From assembly GCA_030528565.1 (NCBI GenBank), contig JAUMYP010000013.1, positions 1 through 59,496 of the forward strand: 59,496 nt of DNA, given 5' to 3'. The position numbers were made by a program, and so were the translations under genes. Source of the stretch: Pseudomonadota bacterium (GTDB lineage Bacteria > Pseudomonadota > Gammaproteobacteria > Xanthomonadales > Xanthomonadaceae). Positions within the stretch are counted from its first letter, which is position 1; each line of letters starts with the position of its first letter. Positions 28,378-37,729 of this stretch are shown in pieces. The notes beneath the pieces were generated by a model. The model saw only the letters and a program-made list of their open reading frames with translations. It had not been told where the DNA came from and did no database searches.

Positions 28378-28562
28378 CTGTAATCGTGGCGCTCGGCTGA
28401 AACGGGAATCCGGTACGGTGTCATGCCAAGTCCGGAGCTGCCCCCGCAACGGTAGGTGCATGAGCCGTCACACAGGCCACTGTGCGAAAGCATGGGAAGG
28501 CGTGGCGGCGCGAGTGATGGTGAAGCCTTCATGTCGGTGCACAAGCCCGGAGACCGGCCTTG
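28378..28562 (+). promoter_or_regulatory. Cobalamin riboswitch upstream of btuB
   Basis: The conserved aptamer elements appear in order: GAAACGGGAATCCGGT (about 28399-28414), GGAGCTGCCCCCGCAACGGTA (junction, from 28434) and the B12 box ACAAGCCCGGAGACCGGCC ending near 28559. It lies 121 bp before the btuB ATG. Adenosyl- or other cobalamins binding here usually shut off expression of the downstream transport and salvage genes. The limits given are approximate. Confidence 0.96.
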
Positions 28563-28682
28563 GGACAAGCGCGCATGTGGCGGGCATCAGGCGGCCTTGC
28601 AAGTGGCGCCAATGCGCCTGTCTGCATGTGGTTCTACACCCCCTTGATGCCGTGCGGATGGGCGCGGCTGGAGCTTTTGTAC

Positions 28683-30581
28683 ATGAAAAATTTTTCTCGT
28701 CACTGCCGCCCGGCCAGTTTGGCTATGGCCATCATTGCCGTGTTTTCTCCGTTTGCCGCCAGCGCCGGTGATGATTCCCGCAAGCTGGACAATATCGTCG
28801 TGACCGGCAGCCGCCAGCCGCTGGCGTTGCGCCAGTTGCTGGCCTCGGCCACTGTCATTGAGCGCGATGAAATCGAGCGCAGCCAGGCGCAGTCGCTGCA
28901 GGATTTGCTGCGCGGGCGTGCGGGTATCCAGTTCGGCAATAACGGCGGTGCGGGCAAGGCGACTTCATTGTTTTTGCGCGGTACCGAATCCGACCACACC
29001 CTGCTGTTGATTGATGGCGTGCGCGTGGGCTCGGCCAGCAGTGGTGGCGCTGCCTGGCAGGACATTCCGCTGGCGCATATCGAACGCATTGAAATCGTGC
29101 GCGGGCCGTATTCCAGCCTGTATGGTTCCGAAGCCATTGGCGGGGTAATCCAGATTTTCACCCGCGATGGCAGCAGCAGTGGCAGCGCGGCCTTCAATCC
29201 GAATCTGGCGGTTTCGCTCGGCAGTCATGGCAGGAGCAAGATAACGCTTGGTGCAGCCGGGCAGGGCGAGCGCGGCTGGTATTCGCTGGGTGTTTCGCAG
29301 GACAAGACTGACGGCTTCAATGCCTGCCGTGGGCGCGCTGCGCAGGGGAGCTGGGGGCAGCCCGGTTATCTGCCCGGTGCCGGCTGTTTTACCAACGAGC
29401 CTGACCGCGATGGTTACCGCAACCAGTCCGTCAGCGCCAATGCCGGGATGAATCTCAACCCGCAATGGCGCTTGCAGGGCAATGCGCTGCTGGCACGCAC
29501 CCGCAATCATTACGATGGCAGCTTCGTCAACGGAGCCGAAGGCCGCCAGCAGGCGCTGGGCGCGCAACTGAGCTATCGGTTGAATGAAGATTTCTCGCTG
29601 ACCCTGAGCGCGGGGCGTTCGGCTGACCATAGCGACAACTACAAAAACGGCATCTGGAAAAGCACCTTCAATACCGACCGCAGCCAGGCCGGGCTACAGG
29701 CCGACTGGAATATCGCTAGCCAGGCGCGCCTCATGGCCGGTTTCGAGTGGAACCGCGATGTGCTGGAAAGCAATACCGTCTATACGCAAAACCGCCGCAA
29801 TAACCGCGCGCTGTATGCGCAGTGGGGGCAGGTGCTGGGCGCGCACAGCCTGCAATTGTCAGCTCGCCATGACCGCAATGACCAGTTCGGCAATCGCAAC
29901 ACCGGCTCGCTGCAATGGGGCTGGCAGCTTTCCGATGCGCTGCGCGTTTCGGCCAGCTGGGGCAATGCCTTCAAGGCGCCGACTTTCAACGAGCTGTATT
30001 ACCCGGGTTTCGGCAATGCCGCACTGCGCCCGGAGCGCGCCCGCAATCTGGAGCTGGGGCTGCGCGGCGAGCATGACTGGGGCGGCTGGAATGTGCAGGC
30101 GTTCCAGAACACGGTGGACGACCTGATTGCCTATGACGCGGCTATCTTTGCGCCGGGCAATATCGACCGTGCCCGTATCCGTGGCCTGGAAATCGGGGCC
30201 GATACCGATATCGCCGGCTGGCAAGTAGGCGCGGCGCTGACCTGGCTGAACCCGGAAAGCCTGAGTGGCAGCCATCGCGGCAACCTGTTGCCGCGTCGCG
30301 CCAGGCAGAGCGCGCGGATTGATGTGCAGCGCAGCTTCGGGGATTTCGAGCTGGGCGCTTCGCTGACGGGCGCAGGCCGCCGCTATGACGACCTTGCCAA
30401 TCGCACCGCCCTGGGCGGCTATGGCCTGACCGACCTGCGTGCAGGCTGGCGTTTTGCCCAGGGCTGGCAATTGCAGGCGGCTGTAGAAAACGTCTTTGAC
30501 AAGCGTTATGAGACGGCGGCGTTCTACAATCAGGCCGGTCGCACCTGGCAGCTCACCCTGCGCTATGGCGCTGCGCGCTAA
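28683..30581 (+). CDS. btuB: TonB-dependent vitamin B12 receptor BtuB
   Basis: A 632-aa outer-membrane receptor. The signal peptide is residues 1-27 (MAIIAVFSPFAASA). The TonB box/plug start is KLDNIVVTGSRQPL, and the plug includes LLIDGVRVGSAS and IERIEIVRGPYSSLYGSEAI. The barrel ends VFDKRYETAAFYNQAGRTW with a terminal aromatic strand. Position under a cobalamin riboswitch and before btuM and cobO supports B12 or cobinamide as substrate. ATG at 28683 is preceded by GGAGC; upstream in-frame ATGs would add 41 residues before the signal peptide. Confidence 0.94.
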   Translation: MKNFSRHCRPASLAMAIIAVFSPFAASAGDDSRKLDNIVVTGSRQPLALRQLLASATVIERDEIERSQAQSLQDLLRGRAGIQFGNNGGAGKATSLFLRGTESDHTLLLIDGVRVGSASSGGAAWQDIPLAHIERIEIVRGPYSSLYGSEAIGGVIQIFTRDGSSSGSAAFNPNLAVSLGSHGRSKITLGAAGQGERGWYSLGVSQDKTDGFNACRGRAAQGSWGQPGYLPGAGCFTNEPDRDGYRNQSVSANAGMNLNPQWRLQGNALLARTRNHYDGSFVNGAEGRQQALGAQLSYRLNEDFSLTLSAGRSADHSDNYKNGIWKSTFNTDRSQAGLQADWNIASQARLMAGFEWNRDVLESNTVYTQNRRNNRALYAQWGQVLGAHSLQLSARHDRNDQFGNRNTGSLQWGWQLSDALRVSASWGNAFKAPTFNELYYPGFGNAALRPERARNLELGLRGEHDWGGWNVQAFQNTVDDLIAYDAAIFAPGNIDRARIRGLEIGADTDIAGWQVGAALTWLNPESLSGSHRGNLLPRRARQSARIDVQRSFGDFELGASLTGAGRRYDDLANRTALGGYGLTDLRAGWRFAQGWQLQAAVENVFDKRYETAAFYNQAGRTWQLTLRYGAAR

Positions 30582-30599
30582 GCCTTGCGGTCAATTCCC

Positions 30600-30626
30600 G
30601 GCGGCGCACTGGCTTGCGCCGCCTTT
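30600..30626 (+). promoter_or_regulatory. Hairpin between btuB and btuM
   Basis: A perfect 9-bp stem GGCGGCGCA/TGCGCCGCC with a 6-nt loop, followed by only three T residues. It starts 19 bp after the btuB stop and ends 20 bp before the btuM start. It could act as a weak terminator or mRNA-stability element that lowers downstream expression relative to btuB. Confidence 0.55.
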
Positions 30627-30646
30627 CCCTGAAACCGGAGGCTTCC

Positions 30647-31234
30647 ATGTTGGCTGATACTGTTTCTCCCCGGCAAATGCGCTTCACCCTGCTGGCGCTG
30701 ATTCTGGCGATGGTGATGACCCGCTTTCACGAAATCGGCAAGCTGCTGCATCTGTACGATGCCTCGATGGCGGTGTTCTTCCTGGGAGGATTGCTGCTTG
30801 CCAGGCACCGGCTGTTCCTGGCCTTTGTGCTGCTGGGCATCAGCATTGACTTCACTGCCATCAGCCTGCGCGGCGAGAGCTTTTTCGATGCCTATTGCGT
30901 CACACCAAGCTATGGTTTCCTGCAAGTGGCCTATGCGGTGCTGTGGTATGGCGGCCGCGCGGTGAGTGGCAAGCTTGCAACGCAAGCAGCGGCGCTGCTT
31001 GGCGTGGCTGCGGTGGGCGTGCTGGCAAGCACGGTGGCCTTCATCATTTCCAATGGCGCTTTTTATTGGCTGGGCGGGCGCTATGCCGAGCCGCATATGG
31101 CCGAATATCTGGCGCGCGCCTGGCGCTGGGGGCCGTCCTATGTGATGACTGCCAGCGCCTATATCAGCGCAGGGCTGTTGCTGTGGCGCGTGTTTGGCAA
31201 GCACGGCGCGCAAGGGCGCATGGCGCGGGTGTGA
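30647..31234 (+). CDS. btuM: BtuM-like cobalamin transporter (solitary ECF-type S component)
   Basis: A 195-aa inner-membrane protein with about six hydrophobic helices (for example FTLLALILAMVMTR, SMAVFFLGGLLLAR, LLGVAAVGVLASTVAFI). Size and topology match ECF S components. The motif FFDAYCVTPSYGFLQVAYA places a cysteine at residue 84. In BtuM of Thiobacillus denitrificans, Cys80 coordinates the cobalt of cobalamin and supports decyanation; the equivalence here is my inference from motif and position. It follows btuB under the cobalamin riboswitch. ATG at 30647 has CCGGAGG 5 bp upstream. Its stop overlaps the cobO GTG start (GTGA). No EcfA/EcfT or BtuCDF genes are in the window. Confidence 0.78.
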   Translation: MLADTVSPRQMRFTLLALILAMVMTRFHEIGKLLHLYDASMAVFFLGGLLLARHRLFLAFVLLGISIDFTAISLRGESFFDAYCVTPSYGFLQVAYAVLWYGGRAVSGKLATQAAALLGVAAVGVLASTVAFIISNGAFYWLGGRYAEPHMAEYLARAWRWGPSYVMTASAYISAGLLLWRVFGKHGAQGRMARV

Positions 31235-31839
31235 AAGCATTGGACGAAGCCCGCCACCGCGAGCGCGCGCAGCGCAAAAAGGCGCTGGTGGACGCGCGCA
31301 TTGCCCGCGCCACGGAAGACCGTGGCGTGCTGGTGGTCAATACCGGCAATGGCAAGGGCAAAAGCTCATCGGGCTTTGGCATGCTGGCGCGTGCGCTGGG
31401 GCATGGCATGCGCTGCGGCGTGGTGCAGTTCATCAAGGGCAGTTTTGCCACCGGCGAAGAAGCGTTTTTCCGCCGCTTTGATGAGCGCGAGCTGCGCTAC
31501 CGGGTGATGGGCGAGGGCTTTACCTGGGAAACCCAGAGCCTTGAGCGCGACCTGGCCGCAGCAAGCAAGGCCTGGGATGAAGCCCGCGCCATGCTTCAAG
31601 ATGAGGCTTTCGAGTTTGTGCTGCTGGATGAGCTGAATATCGCACTGGTAAAAAACTACATCCGGCTGGATGAGGTGCTCTCCGCGCTCCAGGCTCGGCC
31701 ACGCCATCAGCATGTGGTGATTACCGGCCGCGGCGCGCCGGATGGTTTGATTGAGGCGGCCGATACGGTGACTGAAATGCGGCTGGTGAAACATGCCTTC
31801 AAGGCGGGCATCAGGGCACAGAAAGGCATTGAGTTGTGA
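31231..31839 (+). CDS. cobO: Cob(I)alamin adenosyltransferase (CobO/BtuR type)
   Basis: A 202-aa CobA/CobO/BtuR-family enzyme that adenosylates corrinoids with ATP. The P-loop is VVNTGNGKGKSSSGFGM. Conserved elements VVQFIKGSFATGEEAFF, FVLLDELNIALVKNYI and VVITGRGAPDGLIEAAD are present. The start is GTG at 31231 overlapping the btuM TGA; no ATG gives the correct N terminus, and upstream codons in this frame lie inside btuM. It is the last gene of the riboswitch-proximal group. A 424-bp gap follows. Confidence 0.95.
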   Translation: MKALDEARHRERAQRKKALVDARIARATEDRGVLVVNTGNGKGKSSSGFGMLARALGHGMRCGVVQFIKGSFATGEEAFFRRFDERELRYRVMGEGFTWETQSLERDLAAASKAWDEARAMLQDEAFEFVLLDELNIALVKNYIRLDEVLSALQARPRHQHVVITGRGAPDGLIEAADTVTEMRLVKHAFKAGIRAQKGIEL

Positions 31840-32263
31840 AAAATCACAGGCCTGTTTGCTGCATGTTGCGGGCGTTTGCCTTTTCGCCCTGTTCTGCCGT
31901 GCCGAGTACCGCAGAGCCAAATGGCGGCAGGGCATGTTTGAGCAGCGCGTAGCGATGCGAGTTTGCCCTGCCGCCATTTGGCACGAGGAACGCAGGGAAC
32001 CTTGCGTAGCAAGGCGCGGCAGCCAGGGCTGGTTTCTTTGCCTACTTTCTTTGCCAGCAAAGAAAGTAGGTGCGCCGCCGGGCGCATACCCCGGCGTTGA
32101 AAAACAGTGAGAGTCCAAACCATTTTGACCATGAATCGAGCTGCCGGACTTCAAGTTGCGCTGGGATGGCGCTGGGATGACAGGAACGAACAGGGCAGAG
32201 AAGCAACAACAACAGCAGCAACAGCAGGGGAATGGTTTTGCTGATAGCCGATGACACAAACCC
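31840..32263. repeat. Hairpin-rich intergenic element inside the cobalamin locus
   Basis: A 424-bp gap with no supported gene. It contains a perfect 19-bp inverted repeat (31916-31934 with 31964-31982, arm starts GCCAAATGGCGGCAGGGCA), a 6-bp hairpin CCTTGC-GTA-GCAAGG (32000-32014), and a 14-bp near-palindrome (32041-32054 with 32057-32070, arm CCTACTTTCTTTGC). It also has an 11-bp tandem duplication GCGCTGGGATG (32158-32179) and eight CAA/CAG triplets (32204-32227). This resembles a dispersed extragenic repeat family of xanthomonads, from memory. No second copy is in the window. Confidence 0.6.
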
Positions 32264-33184
32264 ATGTCTGCAGTGATAGTCATCGCCGCGCTGTGTCTGG
32301 ATGCGCTCCTTGGTGAACCGCGCCGGGGGCATCCGCTGGTGGCCTTCGGGCGTTTTGCCACATGGCTGGAGCGCCATCTGTACCGCGACAGCCGTATCGC
32401 GGGGATTGTGGCCTGGTGCGTGGCGGTGCTGCCATGGCTGGCCTTGGCCGTGGCGCTGGATTTTTGGCTGCAAAACTGGCCGTGGCTGGCGGCGCTGTTC
32501 AAGGCCATCGTCCTGTATCTGGCCATTGGCCTGCGCAGCCTGGGCGAGCACGCGCGTCCGGTGGCTGTGGCGCTGCAAGCGCAAGACCTGCCAGCCGCAC
32601 GCGCGGCAGTAGGCCGGATTGTCAGCCGCGATACTGCGGCGCTGGATGAAACCGGCGTTGCCACGGCGGCTACCGAATCGGTGCTGGAAAACGGCTGCGA
32701 TGCGGTATTTGCGGCGATTTTCTGGTGCCTGCTGCTGGGTGCGCCCGGCGTGGTGCTGTACCGGCTGGCCAATACCCTGGATGCGATGTGGGGCTACCGC
32801 AATGCGCGCTTTTCGCGTTTTGGCATGTGCGCAGCGCGGGTGGATGATGTGCTGAACTTTATCCCCGCACGCTTGACCGCCTTGAGCTATGCGCTGCTGG
32901 GTTCAACGCGCTCTGCGCTGCACGCCTGGTATCGGCAGGCCAGACAATGGAAAAGCCCCAATGCCGGCCCGGTGATGGCCGCAGGCGCAGGCGCCTTGCA
33001 GGTGCAGTTGGGGGGAGCTGCGCCGTATCACGGGCAGATGATGCAGCGGCCGCTACTGGGGGCAGGGCGGGCAGCCGATGCCGCCGCCATTCTTGCCGCC
33101 TGGCGTCTGCTGCGCAGCGGCACCTGGCTATGGGCGGGCATCACGCTGGCCGCGAGTCTTGCCTGGAGGGCGGGCAATGCTTGA
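32264..33184 (+). CDS. cbiB: Adenosylcobinamide-phosphate synthase CbiB
   Basis: A 306-aa polytopic membrane protein (CbiB, called CobD in Pseudomonas nomenclature). It attaches aminopropanol (phosphate) to adenosylcobyric acid. Family motifs are [20 protein letters not shown] at the N terminus, [20 protein letters not shown] in the middle, and [20 protein letters not shown]. It starts at ATG 32264 with no clear Shine-Dalgarno site. It opens the second group of genes and overlaps cobD by 8 bp. Its promoter, if separate, must lie in the hairpin-rich gap. Confidence 0.94.
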   Translation: MSAVIVIAALCLDALLGEPRRGHPLVAFGRFATWLERHLYRDSRIAGIVAWCVAVLPWLALAVALDFWLQNWPWLAALFKAIVLYLAIGLRSLGEHARPVAVALQAQDLPAARAAVGRIVSRDTAALDETGVATAATESVLENGCDAVFAAIFWCLLLGAPGVVLYRLANTLDAMWGYRNARFSRFGMCAARVDDVLNFIPARLTALSYALLGSTRSALHAWYRQARQWKSPNAGPVMAAGAGALQVQLGGAAPYHGQMMQRPLLGAGRAADAAAILAAWRLLRSGTWLWAGITLAASLAWRAGNA

Positions 33185-34154
33185 GCATGGCGGCCGCTTG
33201 AATCATGCGGCAAGGCAGTACGGCATTGCGCCCGAGGATTGGCTGGACCTTTCCACTGGCATCAGCCCGCGGGTTTGGCCAGTGCCGCAGGTGCCCACCA
33301 CAGTCTGGCAACGCCTGCCCGAAGACGATGACGGCCTGCTGGCAGTGGCGAAGGCTTATTACTGCGCAGCGCATTTGTTGCCAGTGGCAGGCTCGCAGGC
33401 GGCGATTTTGGCGCTGCCCAGGCTGCGCAACACAAGCCGTGTGGCGGTGCTGGCGCCTGGCTATGCCGAGCACGCCCATGCCTGGCAAAGCGCCGGGCAT
33501 CACGTCTCGCTGCTGCCTGCCGACACGCTGCTTGGCGCTGCGCAAACCCATGATGTGCTGGTGCTGATAAACCCCTGCAACCCAAGCGGCGTCATGTTCT
33601 CGCGCTCGGACTTGCTGCACGCCCATGAACGCTTGGCCGCGCGCGGCGGCTGGCTGGTGGTGGATGAGGCGTTCATGGATGTCACGCCAGAAAACAGCCT
33701 GTGCCGTGACAGCCGCGAGGGCTTGTGGGTGCTGCGCTCGGTGGGCAAGTTCTTTGGTCTTGCCGGGATACGCGCAGGCTTTGTGGTGGCCAGCGAAAAC
33801 GCCCTGCAAAGGCTTGCCGCGCAGCTTGGCCCGTGGACAGTGAATGGTCCGGCACGCTGGCTGCTGCGCAAGGCGCTGGCCGATGCAGCCTGGCAGCAGG
33901 CGCAGCGGCAGTGGTTGCAGGCACAAAGCGCGCGCCTTGAGGCACTGCTGGCGGCATACGGAATGAGGACATCCGGCACGGCGTATTTCCGCTATTGGCA
34001 GGATGCACAGGCAAGTGTCGTGGCCGAGGCACTGGCGCAACGCGCCATCTGGGTGCGGCGCTTTGCCACGCCTTCTGCCCTGCGCTTTGGCCTGCCGGGC
34101 GATGAGGCTGCATGGCAGCGGCTTGAGGATAGCTTGCAGGAGATACGCCGATGA
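33177..34154 (+). CDS. cobD: L-threonine-O-3-phosphate decarboxylase CobD
   Basis: A 325-aa class I PLP aminotransferase-fold enzyme (CobD of Salmonella, CobC of Pseudomonas). It supplies aminopropanol phosphate for the nucleotide loop. The start [20 protein letters not shown] and DLSTGISP are typical. The PLP lysine is in [17 protein letters not shown], and [16 protein letters not shown] and VVDEAFMDV are conserved cofactor contacts. ATG at 33177 follows GGAGGG and overlaps the end of cbiB. It ends overlapping cobQ as ATGA. No threonine kinase (PduX) gene is in the window. Confidence 0.93.
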   Translation: MLEHGGRLNHAARQYGIAPEDWLDLSTGISPRVWPVPQVPTTVWQRLPEDDDGLLAVAKAYYCAAHLLPVAGSQAAILALPRLRNTSRVAVLAPGYAEHAHAWQSAGHHVSLLPADTLLGAAQTHDVLVLINPCNPSGVMFSRSDLLHAHERLAARGGWLVVDEAFMDVTPENSLCRDSREGLWVLRSVGKFFGLAGIRAGFVVASENALQRLAAQLGPWTVNGPARWLLRKALADAAWQQAQRQWLQAQSARLEALLAAYGMRTSGTAYFRYWQDAQASVVAEALAQRAIWVRRFATPSALRFGLPGDEAAWQRLEDSLQEIRR

Positions 34155-35623
34155 GCGCGAAAGTCCTGATGGTGCAGGGCTGCACTTCCGATGCGGGCAA
34201 GAGCCTGCTGGTCACGGCGCTATGCCGCTGGGCGTGGCGGCAGGGCGTGAAGGTGGCGCCCTTCAAGCCGCAGAACATGGCGCTCAATGCCGCGGTCACC
34301 GTCGATGGCGGCGAAATCGGCCGCGCCCAGGCGGTGCAGGCCGAGGCTGCCGGTGTAGCGCCGCATAGCGATTTCAACCCGATTTTGCTCAAGCCGCATG
34401 CCGATAGTGGCGCGCAGGTGATAGTGCATGGCAGAGCCATTGGCCAGATGAGCGCGGCCCAATACCAGCACTACAAGCCGCAGGCGATGCAGGCGGTGCT
34501 GGCCTCGCACCAGCGGCTGGCTGCAGATTACCAACTGCTGCTGGTGGAGGGCGCAGGCAGCCCGGCGGAAATCAATCTGCGCGCGCATGACATCGCCAAT
34601 ATGGGCTATGCCGAAGCGGTGGACTGCCCGGTGATTGTTGTCGCCGATATCGACCGTGGCGGCGTGTTTGCGCATCTTGTCGGTACTCTGGAATTGCTCT
34701 CGGCAAGCGAACGCGCGCGCGTGGCCGGTTTTGTCATCAACCGTTTTCGTGGCGATATCAGCCTGCTGGAGCCGGGGCTGCACTGGCTCCAGGCGCGTAC
34801 CGGCAAGCCGGTGCTGGGCGTGCTGCCATTTATGTCCGGGCTGCATCTGGAAGCGGAGGACGCGCTGCCGAAAATGCGCGATGCCAAGTCGCAGGCGCAG
34901 CTACAAGTGCGGGTGCCGGCACTGCCGCGCATCAGCAATCACAATGATTTCGACGCGCTGCGCGCGCATCCGCAGGTGGATTTGCAATTTATCCGCGCAG
35001 GCCAGGCGATACCGCCCTGCGACCTCATCATCCTGCCGGGCAGCAAGGCCAGCCGTGCAGACCTCGCCTGGCTGCGCGAGAACGGCTGGGATGCGGCCAT
35101 CGCCCGGCATCTGCGCTATGGCGGCAAGCTCATCGGCATCTGCGGCGGCATGCAGATGCTGGGGCAGGCCATCCATGACCCGGCGGGCGTGGAGGGCGCA
35201 GCGGGCAGCAGTGCGGGGCTCGGCTATTTGCCCATCGACAGCGTGCTGCAAAAACACAAACAGCTTGCCAAGTGGCGCGGCCAGCTGCATTTGCTGGGCA
35301 AAACCGCAGCGGTATCCGGCTATGAAATCCATTGCGGACACAGCCAGATTGCGGGCGAGCCGCCGGTGCGGCTGGAAAACGGCGCGCGCGATGGCGCGCT
35401 CTCTGCCGATGGCCAGGTGCTGGGCAGCTATCTGCATGGCCTGTTTGACACGCCCGAGGCGCTCAGCCTGCTGCTGCAATGGGCGGGGCTGGATGAAGTC
35501 CAGCCGCTTGACCTGGCCGCCTTGCGCGATGCCAGCATCGAGCGCCTGGCCGATGCGGTGGAGGCGCATCTGGATACCATGGCACTGAAAAAACTGATGG
35601 GGATTCCAATATGCAGCGACTGA
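34151..35623 (+). CDS. cobQ: Adenosylcobyric acid synthase CobQ (CbiP)
   Basis: A 490-aa two-domain enzyme that amidates the b, d, e and g carboxylates of the corrin ring. The N-terminal ATP-binding domain has [20 protein letters not shown] and [12 protein letters not shown]. The C-terminal type 1 glutamine amidotransferase domain has the nucleophile cysteine in [15 protein letters not shown] and the histidine segment GSYLHGLFD. Length is normal. The companion a,c-diamide synthase (CbiA/CobB) is absent from the window. It overlaps cobD at its start and cobU at its end. Confidence 0.96.
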   Translation: MSAKVLMVQGCTSDAGKSLLVTALCRWAWRQGVKVAPFKPQNMALNAAVTVDGGEIGRAQAVQAEAAGVAPHSDFNPILLKPHADSGAQVIVHGRAIGQMSAAQYQHYKPQAMQAVLASHQRLAADYQLLLVEGAGSPAEINLRAHDIANMGYAEAVDCPVIVVADIDRGGVFAHLVGTLELLSASERARVAGFVINRFRGDISLLEPGLHWLQARTGKPVLGVLPFMSGLHLEAEDALPKMRDAKSQAQLQVRVPALPRISNHNDFDALRAHPQVDLQFIRAGQAIPPCDLIILPGSKASRADLAWLRENGWDAAIARHLRYGGKLIGICGGMQMLGQAIHDPAGVEGAAGSSAGLGYLPIDSVLQKHKQLAKWRGQLHLLGKTAAVSGYEIHCGHSQIAGEPPVRLENGARDGALSADGQVLGSYLHGLFDTPEALSLLLQWAGLDEVQPLDLAALRDASIERLADAVEAHLDTMALKKLMGIPICSD

Positions 35624-36126
35624 TTCTGGGCGGCGCACGCTCGGGCAAAAGCGCGTTTGCCGAGCGTCTGGCTGCCCAGTCCGGCAAGCCGGTGACCTAT
35701 ATCGCCACCGCCGAGGCAGAGGATGCGGAAATGGCTGCCCGCATTGAGCAGCACCGCCAGCAACGCCCGCCACACTGGCAACTGGTGGAAGCGCCGCTGC
35801 AATTGGCCGCGGCATTGCAGGCGCATGCCCGTGCAGAGGCCGTGCTGCTGGTGGACTGCCTGACGCTCTGGCTCAGCAACCAGCTGCTGCATGCACCAGA
35901 AAACCTGCAACACACGCTGGATACACTGCTGGCAATACTGCCGAAACTCCCCGGCGAGCTGATTCTGGTCAGCAACGAAGTGGGGCAGGGCGTGGTGCCG
36001 ATGGGGGCGCTTTCGCGCCGTTTTGTGGATGAATCTGGCCGCCTGCATCAGCGTCTGGCTGCACACTGCGATGCGGTGGTGATGGTCGTCGCCGGGCTGC
36101 CCTGGTATCTGAAAGGAAAACAATGA
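35611..36126 (+). CDS. cobU: Adenosylcobinamide kinase / adenosylcobinamide-phosphate guanylyltransferase CobU
   Basis: A 171-aa bifunctional enzyme (CobU/CobP) that phosphorylates adenosylcobinamide and converts it to the GDP derivative. The P-loop is [18 protein letters not shown]. The segment [20 protein letters not shown] carries the histidine that forms the GMP adduct. [16 protein letters not shown] and [16 protein letters not shown] are further signatures. It starts 13 bp inside cobQ and its stop overlaps the cobT start. Confidence 0.96.
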   Translation: MQRLILGGARSGKSAFAERLAAQSGKPVTYIATAEAEDAEMAARIEQHRQQRPPHWQLVEAPLQLAAALQAHARAEAVLLVDCLTLWLSNQLLHAPENLQHTLDTLLAILPKLPGELILVSNEVGQGVVPMGALSRRFVDESGRLHQRLAAHCDAVVMVVAGLPWYLKGKQ

Positions 36127-37172
36127 TGAATCTTGAATGGTTGCACGCCCCGGTGGCAGTGCTGGATACGCAAATGCGCGAGGCTGCCTTGCAGCATCAA
36201 ATGCAGCTCACCAAGCCCCCCGGCTCACTGGGACGGCTGGAGATGCTGGCGGTGAAGCTGGCGGCGATGCAGGCGCGCGCCAAGCCCGTTATCCAGAAAC
36301 CCTGGATTGCCATATTCGCCGCCGACCATGGCGTGGCGGCAGAAAATATCTCCGCCTTCCCGCAGGCGGTCACCGGGCAGATGCTGGCGAACTTCGCCAG
36401 CGGCGGCGCGGCCATCAGCGTGCTGGCGAACAACCTGGGCGCCGCGCTTGAAGTGGTGAACCTGGGGGTCGTCAATGACCTGGGGGAAATCCAGGGGGTG
36501 AAGCGCGCCTGGATTGCGCCTTGCACGGAAAACTTCTGCCAGAAACCGGCCATGAGTCCGGCGCAACTGGCTGCGGCGCTGGAGGCCGGGCGCGATAGCG
36601 TGCAGCGCGCCAGGGACGCAGGCGCGGATATTTTCATCGGCGGTGAAATGGGTATCGGCAATACCACCGCCGCCACGGCACTGGCCAGCGCTTTGCTGAA
36701 CGTGCCGGCCGGGCAACTGGCCGGGGCAGGCACCGGGCTATCGCCCGAAGGCATCGCCCACAAGGCCAGCGTGATAGGCCGCGCGCTGGCGCTGCATGCC
36801 GGGCAAGCGCAGCCACTGGATTGGCTGCGCTGCGTTGGCGGCTTTGAAATCGCCGCGCTCAGCGGGGCTTATATCGCGGCGGCACAGGCCGCTTTGCCAG
36901 TGCTGGTGGATGGTTTCATCAGCAGTGCCGCAGCCCTGGCGGCAGTGCATATCCAGCCGAAAGTCCGTGACTGGTTGCTGTTTTCGCATCGCTCCGGGGA
37001 GCAAGGCCATGAACAGCTTTTGCAGGCGATGGCAGCCGAGCCGCTGCTCGATTTGGGCCTGCGTCTGGGCGAGGGCAGTGGTGCGGCCACCGCCCTGCCG
37101 CTGTTGCGACTGGCCTGCGCCCTGCATGGGCAGATGGCGACCTTTGCGCAAGCCGGGGTCAGCCAGGCATGA
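36123..37172 (+). CDS. cobT: Nicotinate-nucleotide--dimethylbenzimidazole phosphoribosyltransferase CobT
   Basis: A 349-aa CobT. It activates the lower-ligand base as alpha-ribazole phosphate. Motifs [40 protein letters not shown] and [20 protein letters not shown] are diagnostic. [19 protein letters not shown] contains the glutamate used as catalytic base in Salmonella CobT. Two consecutive ATGs (36123, 36126) follow GAAAGGAAAA. It ends overlapping cobC as ATGA. Confidence 0.97.
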   Translation: MMNLEWLHAPVAVLDTQMREAALQHQMQLTKPPGSLGRLEMLAVKLAAMQARAKPVIQKPWIAIFAADHGVAAENISAFPQAVTGQMLANFASGGAAISVLANNLGAALEVVNLGVVNDLGEIQGVKRAWIAPCTENFCQKPAMSPAQLAAALEAGRDSVQRARDAGADIFIGGEMGIGNTTAATALASALLNVPAGQLAGAGTGLSPEGIAHKASVIGRALALHAGQAQPLDWLRCVGGFEIAALSGAYIAAAQAALPVLVDGFISSAAALAAVHIQPKVRDWLLFSHRSGEQGHEQLLQAMAAEPLLDLGLRLGEGSGAATALPLLRLACALHGQMATFAQAGVSQA

Positions 37173-37729
37173 GCATGGCCGGTTTTGACTTGCTGCGGCA
37201 TGGCGATACCGGCGAGGCCAGTTATCGCGGCCAGCTCGACGATGCGCTCACCGCGCAGGGCTGGGCGCAACTGCGGCAGGCGGTGCAGGGGCGGCAGTGG
37301 CAGCGCATCGTCAGTTCGCCGCTGCAACGCTGCGCCGCCTTTGCCCGCGAGCTGGCCGCGCAGCGTGGCGTGCCGCTGGCGGTGGCCGAAGGCTTGGCCG
37401 AATACCATTTCGGCCAGTGGCAGGGCGTGCCGATTGCACAGATTGCCGAACAGGACGGCGAGGCGCTGGCGGCGTTCTGGGCCGACCCGTGGCAGAATCC
37501 GCCGCCTGGCGCTGAAACCCTGGCAGAGTTTGCCGCGCGCCTGCATGCAGTATTGGCACTGCATGCCCCGTCAAAGGATGAGCGTGTCCTGGTGCTGACC
37601 CATGGTGGCGTCATCCGGTTGCTGCGCTGCTGGGCAGAAGGCCGCAGTTTTGCCGATATGGCTGGCATCGACGTGCCGCATGCCAGTTTCCACCCGCTGC
37701 CCTGGCCGCTGCCGGAGTGGCATATATGA
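37169..37729 (+). CDS. cobC: Alpha-ribazole phosphatase CobC (histidine phosphatase family)
   Basis: A 186-aa branch-1 histidine phosphatase. The catalytic RHG lies in [14 protein letters not shown]; second-site residues are in [16 protein letters not shown] and [13 protein letters not shown]. By family and position between cobT and cobS it removes the phosphate from alpha-ribazole phosphate or from adenosylcobalamin phosphate. A general phosphoglycerate-mutase-like role is the alternative, made unlikely by context. The start overlaps cobT and the stop overlaps cobS. Confidence 0.9.
   Translation: MSMAGFDLLRHGDTGEASYRGQLDDALTAQGWAQLRQAVQGRQWQRIVSSPLQRCAAFARELAAQRGVPLAVAEGLAEYHFGQWQGVPIAQIAEQDGEALAAFWADPWQNPPPGAETLAEFAARLHAVLALHAPSKDERVLVLTHGGVIRLLRCWAEGRSFADMAGIDVPHASFHPLPWPLPEWHI

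Noticed and set aside
32204-32227. CAA/CAG triplet run as a phase-variable coding repeat
   Set aside because: It is only eight triplets, imperfect, and outside any supported gene, so slipped-strand control of a reading frame is not supported.
31366-32772. 468-codon minus-strand frame spanning cobO, the repeat gap and cbiB
   Set aside because: Crosses two confident genes and includes a poly-cysteine run from the CAA/CAG triplets; it looks like the spurious hypothetical proteins that such repeats generate.
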